Positions 52,641 through 60,700 of a DNA stretch of 64,000 bases are shown piece by piece. Positions within the stretch are counted from its first letter, which is position 1. Each line of letters opens with the position of its first letter. The position numbers and the translations under genes are program-made. The notes below the pieces were generated by a model. The model was not told the DNA's origin, made no database searches, and saw nothing but the letters and a program-made list of their open reading frames with translations. This stretch comes from Sphingobacteriales bacterium 46-32 (GTDB taxonomy: Bacteria; Bacteroidota; Bacteroidia; Chitinophagales; Chitinophagaceae), in NCBI GenBank assembly GCA_001898485.1, contig MKTY01000020.1, positions 744,001 to 808,000 of the forward strand. Direction: 5' to 3'.

Positions 52641-54524
52641 ATGGATTCATCCTCTACCATTTTACAGGACAGTGTTGCACTGTGGGTTTTTTTGAAAAAT
52701 AATGCTGGAATGGACAGTGTATTCTATGACCAGTTTTTACTTGATGGAGAGGTCGGGGCGCCAGGTTTGTATTTTAATCTTGGAATCCCGAAAGGGCGAA
52801 ATGGTTTTGAACGGGATTTGTTACAACACGGGATAGGGTCAGAGAGACTGCTCGTTGCTTTTTTTAAAACCTTACAGCCATTTTCGCAGTTAATGAGTGA
52901 ATTGTGTGTGTTTTTTGAAAAGCATAAAATTAAAGAGACTGGGAGTAGCCTGAAGGTCGTATTCGACTTTGATAAGGCTGCCGGCGCAGGGTTGGAATTC
53001 GATCTGAAACATTTTCGACAAACATTAGAAAAACTAACAAAGGCCAAGATGCTGCTTGGTTATTATCATCTAACCAATAATCATTTCTGGCCTCTGATCC
53101 ATGTTTTCCAGGATAAGCTTGTGGGAAAAACCGCTGCGAACCCAACTGTGAGGCGTTGGGTAGATGGCTATAAAAATAATGCCCAGAGGATTAGCGAACC
53201 ATCAATTGAAACGCCTGTGACAGGTAATGTGAAGCTTGATAACGGATTATCACGGATCATGGTACTTTGGCGAAACTATATTGAAGCCTGCCGAAGATTA
53301 GGAGATACACACGAACAATTCAGGAAAAAAATGAGTGAACTACTTGACATTAAGGATGATTGTCAAACCGCCAATGAGGCCGTGGCACCTTGGGACGCAA
53401 CTGACCTATACTATTCTGAATCCGATTTCTGGCCCGGCACTTTTCTCGATATGATGTTTTTAACCTTAGAGGATATCGAAGTCCTCCCGGATATAGAAAG
53501 GCAAAAGGAATATGAACAGCTAGGGAAAAAATTAGAAATGTATCTTAATACGCTACCGATACAACAGCATGAGACCGATGTATTTTTAAAGGAGTTGATT
53601 GATCTACTGAACCTACCTGTCTGGAAAAGACGATATGAACTATATGCTGCCTGGGTGCTCACCTTGATTGATAAAAGCTTCACTTCCATGTCGACAGTAT
53701 TTCATTCTGTAGATGAAAAACTTATCCTGAGTTTTAGAGCTACGCATTTGGCAACGGTGGATGCCGGAGGGGAATCGTTGGAGCTATGGTCTGAGGTACG
53801 TAGTCCAGTACACCAGCCATCAGGAAAAGGTCGGAAGGAGAATGTTCAGCCGGATTATTCCCTTTTTGTCGGAGCCGACCATCTTCCAGATCGTTGTCTG
53901 GCAGCGGTAGAAGTCAAACAGTATCGCACCCCCAGCATCAATAATTTCAGCAATGCGCTTAATGATTACACTAAGGCGTTACCTAATGCGCATGTGTTTT
54001 TGGTCAATTATGGTGGGATCCCCGGGGCGCTACCTTCTAGATTGAACCAGCCAGAGCGATCTTTTTACTTCGGACAGATCAAGCCCGCCTCAACGGTTGT
54101 CGATAAATTTATTAACGCACTCAAAGCGAGGCTACCGGCTTCTGGTCCTATACCATTTGAAAATTTTTCCAACTTGTATATAGATGAATTGTTCGTGGAT
54201 ATCTCCCAGTCTTTAAATAATCGTGAATACAAAGAATTTCTTCAGACTTTTTTGACGGATAAAATCAATAAAGGCCAGGTAGGCCGTCTTATAGCGGTCG
54301 ACACTGATATTCGTGGCGATTGGAACAAACCTACAGTAAAAAATGTCGAAGAAATGCTACTGTTTTCTTTCAGTGGGTCCACGGATTTTGTCCGTTTTAT
54401 TACGCCTAATTTCAAAGGGCTAGTAATTACAGACCAGGACGGCGTAAGCGACATTAAAGAAGCAGGTATTTCTATACAAGTAATCGAGTTTCCAAAGGAT
54501 AAGAAGTTATGTGTGAGAAATTGA
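52641..54524 (+). CDS. Putative PD-(D/E)XK-like nuclease protein, 627 aa
   Basis: The N-terminal ~360 residues are helical and unassigned (LFVAFFKTL-type and RRWVDGYKNNAQRI text). Residues 404-426 read QPDYSLFV ... LAAVEVKQY: P404-D405 and E424-V-K426 fit the PD-(D/E)XK nuclease core, and the following FSNALNDYTKALPNAHVFLV suits the same fold. The rest is alpha/beta. No helicase or methylase is adjacent. It lies alone at the right end of the element, a usual place for defence cargo, so a DNA-cutting defence role is possible. Confidence 0.6.
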   Translation: MDSSSTILQDSVALWVFLKNNAGMDSVFYDQFLLDGEVGAPGLYFNLGIPKGRNGFERDLLQHGIGSERLLVAFFKTLQPFSQLMSELCVFFEKHKIKETGSSLKVVFDFDKAAGAGLEFDLKHFRQTLEKLTKAKMLLGYYHLTNNHFWPLIHVFQDKLVGKTAANPTVRRWVDGYKNNAQRISEPSIETPVTGNVKLDNGLSRIMVLWRNYIEACRRLGDTHEQFRKKMSELLDIKDDCQTANEAVAPWDATDLYYSESDFWPGTFLDMMFLTLEDIEVLPDIERQKEYEQLGKKLEMYLNTLPIQQHETDVFLKELIDLLNLPVWKRRYELYAAWVLTLIDKSFTSMSTVFHSVDEKLILSFRATHLATVDAGGESLELWSEVRSPVHQPSGKGRKENVQPDYSLFVGADHLPDRCLAAVEVKQYRTPSINNFSNALNDYTKALPNAHVFLVNYGGIPGALPSRLNQPERSFYFGQIKPASTVVDKFINALKARLPASGPIPFENFSNLYIDELFVDISQSLNNREYKEFLQTFLTDKINKGQVGRLIAVDTDIRGDWNKPTVKNVEEMLLFSFSGSTDFVRFITPNFKGLVITDQDGVSDIKEAGISIQVIEFPKDKKLCVRN

Positions 54525-54536
54525 TCAAGAGAAGCT

Positions 54537-54806
54537 TCAGCTTACATTCTTTGCCGCGTTATCTAGATAAACGTTTATAGAGTCGGAATCATAAAGAATA
54601 ATTTTCTTTTCTGGCTGAGTGAAACGGATTTTCCCTTCGTTCCGAAGTTTTTGGAGTGTTGTTTTGCTTGTTATATGAAGACGCAACATTGCCTCTTCAC
54701 CTGAAATCCATTTATCGCCTTTAGTCTCTAGGTGCGCCTTTATGTGATCGACGGCTCGATCCAGCAAGGCGAAAAAGGCTTTATCTTCCATGCAAATGAC
54801 TTCCAT
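54537..54806 (-). CDS. Helix-turn-helix protein beside the integrase
   Basis: 89 aa (MEVICMEDKAFFALLDRAVD). The HTH_17-like part is GDKWISGEEAMLRLHITSKT, then TLQKLRNEGKIRFTQPEKKI and DSDSINVYLDNAAKN. Proteins of this kind often sit beside tyrosine integrases in Bacteroidota and probably act as excisionase or regulator. It lies 28 bp after the integrase stop on the same strand. Confidence 0.82.
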   Translation of the reverse strand: MEVICMEDKAFFALLDRAVDHIKAHLETKGDKWISGEEAMLRLHITSKTTLQKLRNEGKIRFTQPEKKIILYDSDSINVYLDNAAKNVS

Positions 54807-54834
54807 ATCCGTTCGGTGTAAAGCAATTTAAGGA

Positions 54835-56118
54835 TTATCCGACAATCCGGCTATTGTACTCGTCCAGAACATTAGAAGGGAGACTTTTCAGATAGATTTC
54901 AGTTGTTTTCAAACTGGAGTGCCCAAGCATGGCGCTGATGGCATTCATCGGAACTTCGGCCAACATTGCCTGCGTTGCAAAGGAGTGGCGGCTCACGTAG
55001 CTGGTCAGATTGCTTTCGATACCGCAGAGCTGGGCAATTTCCTTTAGCTTTTGGTTATAACGTTTTCGTGCCCATTGAATGTCTCTGTCCATGAGAGCAG
55101 GGGTATTTCTGTTGACAATCGGGAAGATATATTCAGAGGAAGGCTGAGCGGTAAGGTAGTAGTCCAGGATTTCTTTTAATCCGCCTGTTACACGAATGTC
55201 GTATAGCTTTCCCGTCTTGTTCCTGCGATAAAATATTCTACCGTTCCGCAAGTCTGTTCTTTTCAGACAGGCCATGTCTTTAAAGTTCATGCCATACATC
55301 ATATAGCTGGCGAGGAAATAGTTTCGTGCATGGAAACAGGGATGAGAAGAGTCGAGGCTTAGGGTAACGATCTTTTGAATATACTCACTTTCCAAAGCCC
55401 GTTTTTCTGTAGGGGTTGTTCTGATCTTGTATTGTTCAAACGGATACAGCTCTTCTTCTACAACACCCGACTTAATTCCTTTATTGTAAATGGCTCTAAT
55501 GGTTCGCATATATACAGCCAGACCGTTTAGCTGATTGCCGGCAGCAAGATGATAGTTTTCAAAACTCATCAGGAAGCGATAAGTGATCTCACTAAATTTT
55601 AAATCCTGAATCCGGTCGTCCCAGGCGTTGGCCTCCTTGGTTCTGGGCCCGCCTTTTCGTTTGGCAACGGGACGACCTTTATTGTACGTCTTAAGCGCAG
55701 CAACTGTTCCCTCGTATGATTTGGCGGTACCTATCCGGTTAGCTTTTCTTAAAGCGGCAATTTGCTCGGAAGCAAAGTCAAAGAAGGATGGCGACTGATC
55801 CTTCTGGTCAATTCGGCTGCGTAATTCTGCGACGGACAGGGTGGATAGAATGCCAGACTCATGGAGTTTCAGAATAATGTCCATGGCATCCGCCCTCTTT
55901 TTCTGAATAATGTTGTTGAGCCGGGAAACCGTTTCTGTGCCGGTATAGGATCTCTTGACGACTTTAGCTTTGTCGTCCCAGTCCTTTTCCTTTAAGCTAA
56001 TGCCCAGGGGCAGAGAGGTAGTGCGTCGGAAATGGCCCAGCCGCATAATAAGTGGGTATGCTCCATCAAATCGTTTGCGCCGAGTGTCGAGCGCAATCAC
56101 CACATTTGTGTGTTTCAT
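54835..56118 (-). CDS. Tyrosine integrase of the tRNA-Asn element
   Basis: 427 aa from the ATG at 56118 (MKHTNVVIALDTRRKRFDG); an ATG at 56145 is in frame but overlaps the TTTGCACAC pair. The arm-binding domain (TTSLPLGISLKEKDWDDKAK), SAM-like core-binding domain (residues about 110-220) and catalytic domain follow in the usual order. Box II is intact: LTSYVSRHSFATQAML, MLGHSSLKTTEIYLKSL with Tyr. Box I reads MMYGMNFKDMACLKRTDL with Asn where Arg is usual; loss of this Arg is known in Bacteroides integrases such as IntDOT. It starts about 145 bp from attR and is the enzyme expected to move the element. Confidence 0.93.
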   Translation of the reverse strand: MKHTNVVIALDTRRKRFDGAYPLIMRLGHFRRTTSLPLGISLKEKDWDDKAKVVKRSYTGTETVSRLNNIIQKKRADAMDIILKLHESGILSTLSVAELRSRIDQKDQSPSFFDFASEQIAALRKANRIGTAKSYEGTVAALKTYNKGRPVAKRKGGPRTKEANAWDDRIQDLKFSEITYRFLMSFENYHLAAGNQLNGLAVYMRTIRAIYNKGIKSGVVEEELYPFEQYKIRTTPTEKRALESEYIQKIVTLSLDSSHPCFHARNYFLASYMMYGMNFKDMACLKRTDLRNGRIFYRRNKTGKLYDIRVTGGLKEILDYYLTAQPSSEYIFPIVNRNTPALMDRDIQWARKRYNQKLKEIAQLCGIESNLTSYVSRHSFATQAMLAEVPMNAISAMLGHSSLKTTEIYLKSLPSNVLDEYNSRIVG

Positions 56119-56138
56119 AGTTGCAAGGTACAAATTCA

Positions 56139-56158
56139 TTTGCACACCATTTGCACAC
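56139..56158 (+). promoter_or_regulatory. Pair of TTTGCACAC motifs upstream of the integrase (putative arm sites)
   Basis: TTTGCACAC at 56139-56147 and 56150-56158, start-to-start spacing 11 bp, the same orientation and spacing as at 10495-10514. It lies directly upstream of the integrase ATG at 56118, so integrase bound here could also control its own gene. Confidence 0.55.
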
Positions 56159-56262
56159 GCTTTTTGGTTTAAAGTGATTCAATATGGTATCGCTAATCGA
56201 ATTTAGTATTGATAATCAGTATTTTAATTTCATATTGGACCATATCGAACCACAAATCCCGC

Positions 56263-56307
56263 GACTGTTAATCAGAGGGTCGCTGGTTCAAGTCCAGCAG
56301 GGGGAGC
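56263..56307 (+). repeat. attR: 45-bp direct repeat of the tRNA-Asn 3' end
   Basis: Identical over 45 bp to 10406-10450. It contains only the 3' part of the tRNA from the anticodon stem on, so it is not a tRNA gene by itself. It marks the right end of the element. Confidence 0.95.
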
Positions 56308-56311
56308 GGTT

Positions 56312-56345
56312 GAAAAGGGTCATACTCATAAGTATGTCCCTTTTC
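56312..56345 (+). terminator. Original terminator of the tRNA-Asn gene, now beyond attR
   Basis: Stem of 15 pairs with one mismatch (gaaaagggtcatact / agtatgtcccttttc) and loop cata, directly after attR. Before integration it would have followed the tRNA. Confidence 0.6.
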
Positions 56346-56408
56346 TATTTCTCCTTGTAGCTTTGCTGCAGCATTTAAAAGCATAAGTTGATTTCTAAAA
56401 CTGGAGAA

Positions 56409-57047
56409 ATGAATGAACAAAACCAAGGCAATCTTTTTGCTGCGACAGATATCGCTATTTACCATCTAATTTTTATCGGTAATCTTATAGAAAACACGAT
56501 TAATTCATTTACAGAAATTATTGGAAGAATCGATGATTTAGCTGAAAATTCACTTTGGGTGTCTACTAACTCAATTATTATCATTCATACGATTTCTTTT
56601 TTAGATGAGTATAATAATTTTATTAAATCTGAAGATTCGGATTTAAATGCCACAATTAAAGCAATTAAGAAAACTGTAAAACCTGCTATCAAGCAAATTA
56701 ATGAATGGAAGGATTTGAGAGATTTTAGAAATAACGTCCTGGCACATAATTTAAGAAGTGAGAAGATGGCGGTTTCAATCTTTAATCGTGGTTTGGGTTC
56801 TTATGATATACCACAAACAGGTGCTGATTTCGCAGTTTTAGTTAATTGTGTATCTATGATTAAAAAGACTTTTCAGTCTGCGTTTAGAGTTAAAATAGAA
56901 CAAGTACAAAGGAGAATAGATCAGCAAGAGTATGCTTTAAAAGAAAAAAGATTTAAAAATGGAAGTGAGGCGGAAGTGGCTATTTCAAGAATAACTCAAG
57001 AAATAAATGAAAATATTTTAAAGTTAAAATCAGATAGCGGGGCTTAG
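56409..57047 (+). CDS. HEPN-like hypothetical protein, 212 aa
   Basis: Start at the ATG at 56409 after GGAG; a TTG frame begins 21 bp earlier. All helical: AIYHLIFIGNLIENTINSFT, then KDLRDFRNNVLAHNLRSEK, which has the RNxxxxxH core of HEPN or Cthe_2314-like proteins. The C-terminal part is coiled coil (EQVQRRIDQQEYALKEKRFK). It lies just outside attR. Its function is unknown; it may belong to the chromosome or to an earlier insertion at the same tRNA. Confidence 0.6.
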   Translation: MNEQNQGNLFAATDIAIYHLIFIGNLIENTINSFTEIIGRIDDLAENSLWVSTNSIIIIHTISFLDEYNNFIKSEDSDLNATIKAIKKTVKPAIKQINEWKDLRDFRNNVLAHNLRSEKMAVSIFNRGLGSYDIPQTGADFAVLVNCVSMIKKTFQSAFRVKIEQVQRRIDQQEYALKEKRFKNGSEAEVAISRITQEINENILKLKSDSGA

Positions 57048-57128
57048 TTGGATTATTCCTGTTTAAGTTTCAGTATGTAGCAGAATTGTTAAATAAGCCC
57101 TGTTTTACCCACCTGATGATCACCGTCT

Positions 57129-57575
57129 TCACTTTAATAATGTCTGGTTCATCTGTACTACTCTCCATACGTACTTTTCATCTTTCTCAACTTTAAGGTA
57201 GTACCCATTCATATTAACATATTGTCTATCATTTAGATTTAAAATATCTGTGCCAAATAAAACTGGCAAATTAACAGACTTGCTTATAGGGACGAATCTG
57301 TTTGTTTTTTTGGCAAGTCTTTTCATATTTTCATCAGCATCAACGAACTGACTTATAAATACATCGAAGTACCCATTACAATAATCAATGAGAACATATA
57401 GGTTCAGCGTAGTTAGATCTTCTGTTTTATACTGTTTCTTATACCAGTCAACGACATACTTAATACTGTCTATCACATCAGATTCCTTCCCAAAATCATA
57501 GTTGATCTTCTGTGCGATAGCTCTGAAAGAAGCAATTGAAAATAATGTTACGAGAATGAGGACTATTTTTTTCAT
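57129..57575 (-). CDS. Small secreted protein, 148 aa
   Basis: Signal peptide MKKIVLILVTLFSIASFRAI with AQ after it. The mature part begins KINYDFGKESDVIDSIKYVV and ends WRVVQMNQTLLK. No family is recognised. It is the last of three minus-strand frames after the broken RHS end and could be an immunity-like or accessory protein of that locus. Confidence 0.55.
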   Translation of the reverse strand: MKKIVLILVTLFSIASFRAIAQKINYDFGKESDVIDSIKYVVDWYKKQYKTEDLTTLNLYVLIDYCNGYFDVFISQFVDADENMKRLAKKTNRFVPISKSVNLPVLFGTDILNLNDRQYVNMNGYYLKVEKDEKYVWRVVQMNQTLLK

Positions 57576-57596
57576 GTTTTTAAAAACTATTTTCCG

Positions 57597-58043
57597 TTAA
57601 AAAGAAATGGTTTTAGTTTGAACCACTCTGTAAGATTTTGTTTTTCCGTTGTATGAAAAGAAGTACTCTCTACCGCCACCAAAGGAAATATTAGCCCCTT
57701 CAGTTCCTTTGGTAACAATAAAATTACTTAATTGAATAACAATTTTACCGCTACTAATCTTTATTGGGTGTACTTTGATCGCATGGAGTGAGGAGGCCGA
57801 TCCTAAATATTTAAGAGGCTCATCTCCTAACAACTGTATAGGATGTCCATCAATTTTATCAGGCAACTCAACCACATCCTCATTTATCAGATAAATAGTG
57901 GTAGCTGCGCTTCCATTATTATACTTCGGTAGAGCTGATAGATGATTTTTTATTGCCATTTGATACAGCCTTGCTGTGTCATCATTTTGTGGCAATCGGA
58001 AAGAAAAGAGGAAGATTGAAAATATTATTAATATTTGTTTCAT
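57597..58043 (-). CDS. Small secreted protein, 148 aa
   Basis: Signal peptide MKQILIIFSIFLFSFRLPQN. The body has TIYLINEDVVELPDKIDGHP and NFIVTKGTEGANISFGGGRE, a beta-rich fold without recognised motif. It starts 3 bp after the stop of the RHS-end fragment, so it is closely coupled to it, the usual place of an immunity gene. Confidence 0.55.
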   Translation of the reverse strand: MKQILIIFSIFLFSFRLPQNDDTARLYQMAIKNHLSALPKYNNGSAATTIYLINEDVVELPDKIDGHPIQLLGDEPLKYLGSASSLHAIKVHPIKISSGKIVIQLSNFIVTKGTEGANISFGGGREYFFSYNGKTKSYRVVQTKTISF

Positions 58044-58046
58044 TTT

Positions 58047-58721
58047 TTAGTTTTTGAAGGTGCTGATTGGAATAGTTGCAACAACCCCAGTTTTATTATA
58101 GATATAAATGGTACCATCTTTCATTCCAAATACGTATTCGGTCTTTTTTCCAGTAGTTATATCCTGTTTTGAAGGTGGCTGTACCCACATTGCCGTAGCG
58201 CCTGGTACTTTTTTTGTGCCGCTAGGATGGCTATGAAAATCAACATCACTAATTGAAGCTACCTTGCCTTTTGAAGGATCTCCTACGCCTCCCGACTTAC
58301 TTGCCTTTACATCTCCATTGACAAGGTTTCCACTATGTTCTTGATTATTACTTGCTTTTGTCCCCCCAGTTCCATCATCTTTTGAGACAATTTTGACCAT
58401 CTTTTCCATTTTTTTTTCTGGTTGTATCTGCACTACGTTTTTCATAACATCTCCAGAAAAATCTCCCTCATTTATTTTAGTTTCGGTTTGAGCGGCAGCT
58501 TCAGCAGTAATAGGCTTAGTCCATCCCTTTTGGGCATAATTATCTTTGCCATACATTTCCGTAGTCGTTTGTGTGGTCTTAATAACATAAACTTTATTAT
58601 CATCTTTACCGTCAGTTCCAATATATTGACCTTGCTCGTCATAAAAATCCTCAGGTAGTCGTCCATCAGGATCGTTGTATCTAATTGGGATATTGTATGC
58701 AAAAATGATAAGGCGTCCAGC
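58047..58721 (-). pseudogene. C-terminal end of an RHS-type toxin with JAB-like motif
   Basis: The frame is open from just after a stop codon at 58722-58724. Its first residues are AYNIPIRYNDPDGR, the typical end of an RHS repeat core (xNPIRYxDPDGR), followed by EDFYDEQGQYIGTDGKDDN. The C-terminal part contains DVDFHSHPSGTKKVPG, a JAB/MPN-like HSHPSG motif, then YVFGMKDGTIYIYNKTG. The large N-terminal RHS barrel is missing, so this is a displaced toxin tip, not a complete gene. An internal ATG at 58556 might still give a 169-aa product. Confidence 0.65.
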
Positions 58722-59166
58722 TTATCTTATCATTCAAAGTATTCAAAACTTTCACTTTAGAAATTTTTTTTGCCGAAAAGGCAAACCTGCTTCTTTTATA
58801 ATAAATCAGTATTACCGAATGGAGTAGTATTTCAACTTAGAGTTTTCTATGGAGGATAGAAATCGGAGACAGGATTTAGGGTTATTTGCACCCGATAAAT
58901 TATCAAATTTCAAGCATACCAAATAAATAACAATTGGAATTTAACTTGCTCATTCTACCTTGGAAAGCCTAAACTCGAAGCGTTTTTGATTATTCATTAT
59001 ATAGCCACCGTTGTTAAAAACCATTTTTATTAAGGCTATTTTCCTCCAATAATAATTTATCTGACGTCACTGTATAGACACGGTGTTAAAATGATACGTC
59101 TAAATAGACTTCAAAAACCATTAGTATTCAACAAAAACCATCGCCCCACTTGTTAAGTAGTTATTT
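58722..59166. other. Gap of 445 bp without a gene
   Basis: AT-rich. It holds a small hairpin (tttgcc-gaaaa-ggcaaa, about 58769-58786) without a T-run on the right side. The expected upstream part of the RHS gene is not found here. Confidence 0.45.
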
Positions 59167-60279
59167 TCATTTTATTAAGTTCTTTTTTTGTAAAAATGCT
59201 TTTAAATCATCCATTGAAACGAACCGTTCAACAACTTTGCCATTTCTATCAAAGATAACCCCTTGTGGTATAAAAGTAATGTCCATATAATCACCAAGTT
59301 GTCGTTCAGAATCCCAGTAGCTCGGCCACGGAAATTTTTGCTTTTTCTCAGCGCCAGTCCAATCTTCCATCTGTTTTTCATCTATTGCCATTGAAACAAA
59401 CGTCATTTGTCTTTTATTAATTTGGACGAATAACTCTTTCAAATCCGGTACTTGTTTAATGCAAGGGACACACCAGGAGGCCCAAAAGTCAACAAAAGTA
59501 AATTCCGATTTCGATAGCACGTCTTTTAAGCGAATTTTTTTTCCTGAATTGTCTTGAAATTCTAATTCTTGGCTAACCCCAATTTCTATTATGCGTTTTT
59601 CACGTTCCGAATAACTTTTTAATTTATTCCAGGAACTACTAGATCTGATTCGGCTGGAAAAAAGGTAGAGGCTGGAATCAATTAGGCTAAGGGGAAGCAT
59701 TTGCCTCTGATCATAAAGCAAAGACAAGACATAATTTTTGTCGGGATGGTCTTTGATTTTGTTTAATACAGCACGTTCGAACTCAAGGTAGCGTCCATAG
59801 ATGTAACCCGACCGGGGTATGAAACTGTATGATTTGCGTAGTTCTTTTTCGTTATATTCCTTACCTTTTAATAAGCTACCTGGTATATCGAAATATAAAA
59901 ATCTATGTTGATAGATAAACTCGTTTTCTCCTCCTGTTACTAATACGTCATCAAAAAATTTTGTAAAATAGACTTTGATTACTTCGTCGCCTTTGATATA
60001 AAAACGTCCCGCCCACGCAGCACTATCGTTACCGCTTTCAAGTTTCAAAAGGATCCACCTGTCATCTAAACTATCCTTGACGGAAATTTGTGTGATTGAG
60101 TTATTTTTAATTGAATCTAAAAAAAAGGACACTTTTTTCTCATCATCAAAAGCGACAAGTTTGAAATCCTGAATATCTCTTTCGAACTGAGTGTAAACGA
60201 TAATTTTGCCATTTAAAGATTGCGAGTTCACGCACAACGTTACAAGTTGGAAGATCAGACTAGATAAAAATAATCTCAT
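59167..60279 (-). CDS. TlpA-like thioredoxin-fold protein, secreted
   Basis: 370 aa from the ATG at 60279 (MRLFLSSLIFQLVTLCVNSQ, signal peptide); an upstream frame to 60354 overlaps the peptide gene and is less likely. The N-terminal ~230 residues are an unassigned domain common in Bacteroidota TlpA-like proteins. The thioredoxin domain has FVDFWASWCVPCIKQVPDLK with the CVPC redox pair, and YMDITFIPQGVIFDRNGKVV with the cis-Pro region. It acts in the periplasm on disulfides. It follows the six-cysteine peptide gene and a hairpin terminator. Confidence 0.85.
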   Translation of the reverse strand: MRLFLSSLIFQLVTLCVNSQSLNGKIIVYTQFERDIQDFKLVAFDDEKKVSFFLDSIKNNSITQISVKDSLDDRWILLKLESGNDSAAWAGRFYIKGDEVIKVYFTKFFDDVLVTGGENEFIYQHRFLYFDIPGSLLKGKEYNEKELRKSYSFIPRSGYIYGRYLEFERAVLNKIKDHPDKNYVLSLLYDQRQMLPLSLIDSSLYLFSSRIRSSSSWNKLKSYSEREKRIIEIGVSQELEFQDNSGKKIRLKDVLSKSEFTFVDFWASWCVPCIKQVPDLKELFVQINKRQMTFVSMAIDEKQMEDWTGAEKKQKFPWPSYWDSERQLGDYMDITFIPQGVIFDRNGKVVERFVSMDDLKAFLQKKNLIK

Positions 60280-60302
60280 ATATAGAAAGTATAGAAAATA
60301 AA

Positions 60303-60328
60303 AAGAGAACGACTCTTGTCGCTCTCTT
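60303..60328 (-). terminator. Hairpin between the peptide gene and the thioredoxin gene
   Basis: On the minus strand an 11-bp stem with one mismatch (aagagagcgac / gtcgttctctt) is followed by TTTTATTTTC. It lies after the peptide stop and before the thioredoxin start, so it could partly stop transcription and give more peptide mRNA than thioredoxin mRNA. Confidence 0.65.
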
Positions 60329-60341
60329 AAATTGACTTTTT

Positions 60342-60608
60342 TCAGTAAGCGCACTCTCCATGATAGAACCCTTGAGATTGGTTTGTATCATAACACTCGC
60401 AAGACGTGTCGGGAACACTGGGTGTACTTCTACATAATCCACTATAGTACTTTCTCACGATAGCATCATAGCCGGAACAGGTGGTGTTTGTTTTACAAAC
60501 TGCCGGATCACCGCCGGGGTCAATATTACCTCCTTTGATTTCTCCGAGTTCTTCACGGCTTAATTGCTGGAACCCGCTTGGGATGTTGAAATGATATTGT
60601 TTTCTCAT
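60342..60608 (-). CDS. Double-glycine-leader peptide with six cysteines
   Basis: 88 aa. The leader ends QLSREELGEIKGG (Gly26-Gly27), the bacteriocin-type signal cut by C39 peptidase-containing transporters. The 61-residue core has Cys at 38, 44, 59, 70, 72 and 86, enough for three disulfides. The next gene encodes a TlpA-like thioredoxin. In Bacteroidota such leaders mark exported small peptides of unknown role. No modification enzyme or C39 transporter is in the window. Bacteriocin-like activity is possible but not shown. Confidence 0.7.
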   Translation of the reverse strand: MRKQYHFNIPSGFQQLSREELGEIKGGNIDPGGDPAVCKTNTTCSGYDAIVRKYYSGLCRSTPSVPDTSCECYDTNQSQGFYHGECAY

Positions 60609-60700
60609 AAAATTAAAGTTTGAAACCGAATCTAGTTATTTCAGGCGCCATTAAAAAAAATATTTATGCATGATGTAGGGGATATACTTAATCTATACTA

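Larger units (their letters stand above)
10406..56307. mobile_element. Integrated mobilizable element in tRNA-Asn, about 45.9 kb
   Basis: The element is bounded by the 45-bp direct repeats. It carries a tyrosine integrase next to the right repeat, an excisionase-like HTH gene, a MobF relaxase, a coupling ATPase, ArdC, a RadC-like protein and a primase-like protein, plus defence genes at both ends. No TraB/VirB-type channel genes are present, so transfer would need a helper. The AT-rich defence and cargo parts contrast with the more GC-rich mobility genes (about 29.7-32.5 kb and 38.2-43.4 kb), suggesting assembly from several sources. The exact crossover point within the repeats cannot be set from sequence. 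Confidence 0.92.

Noticed and set aside
56263-56307. Second tRNA-Asn gene at the right end
   Set aside because: Only the 3' part is present; the acceptor 5' strand and D-arm are missing, so it is attR.
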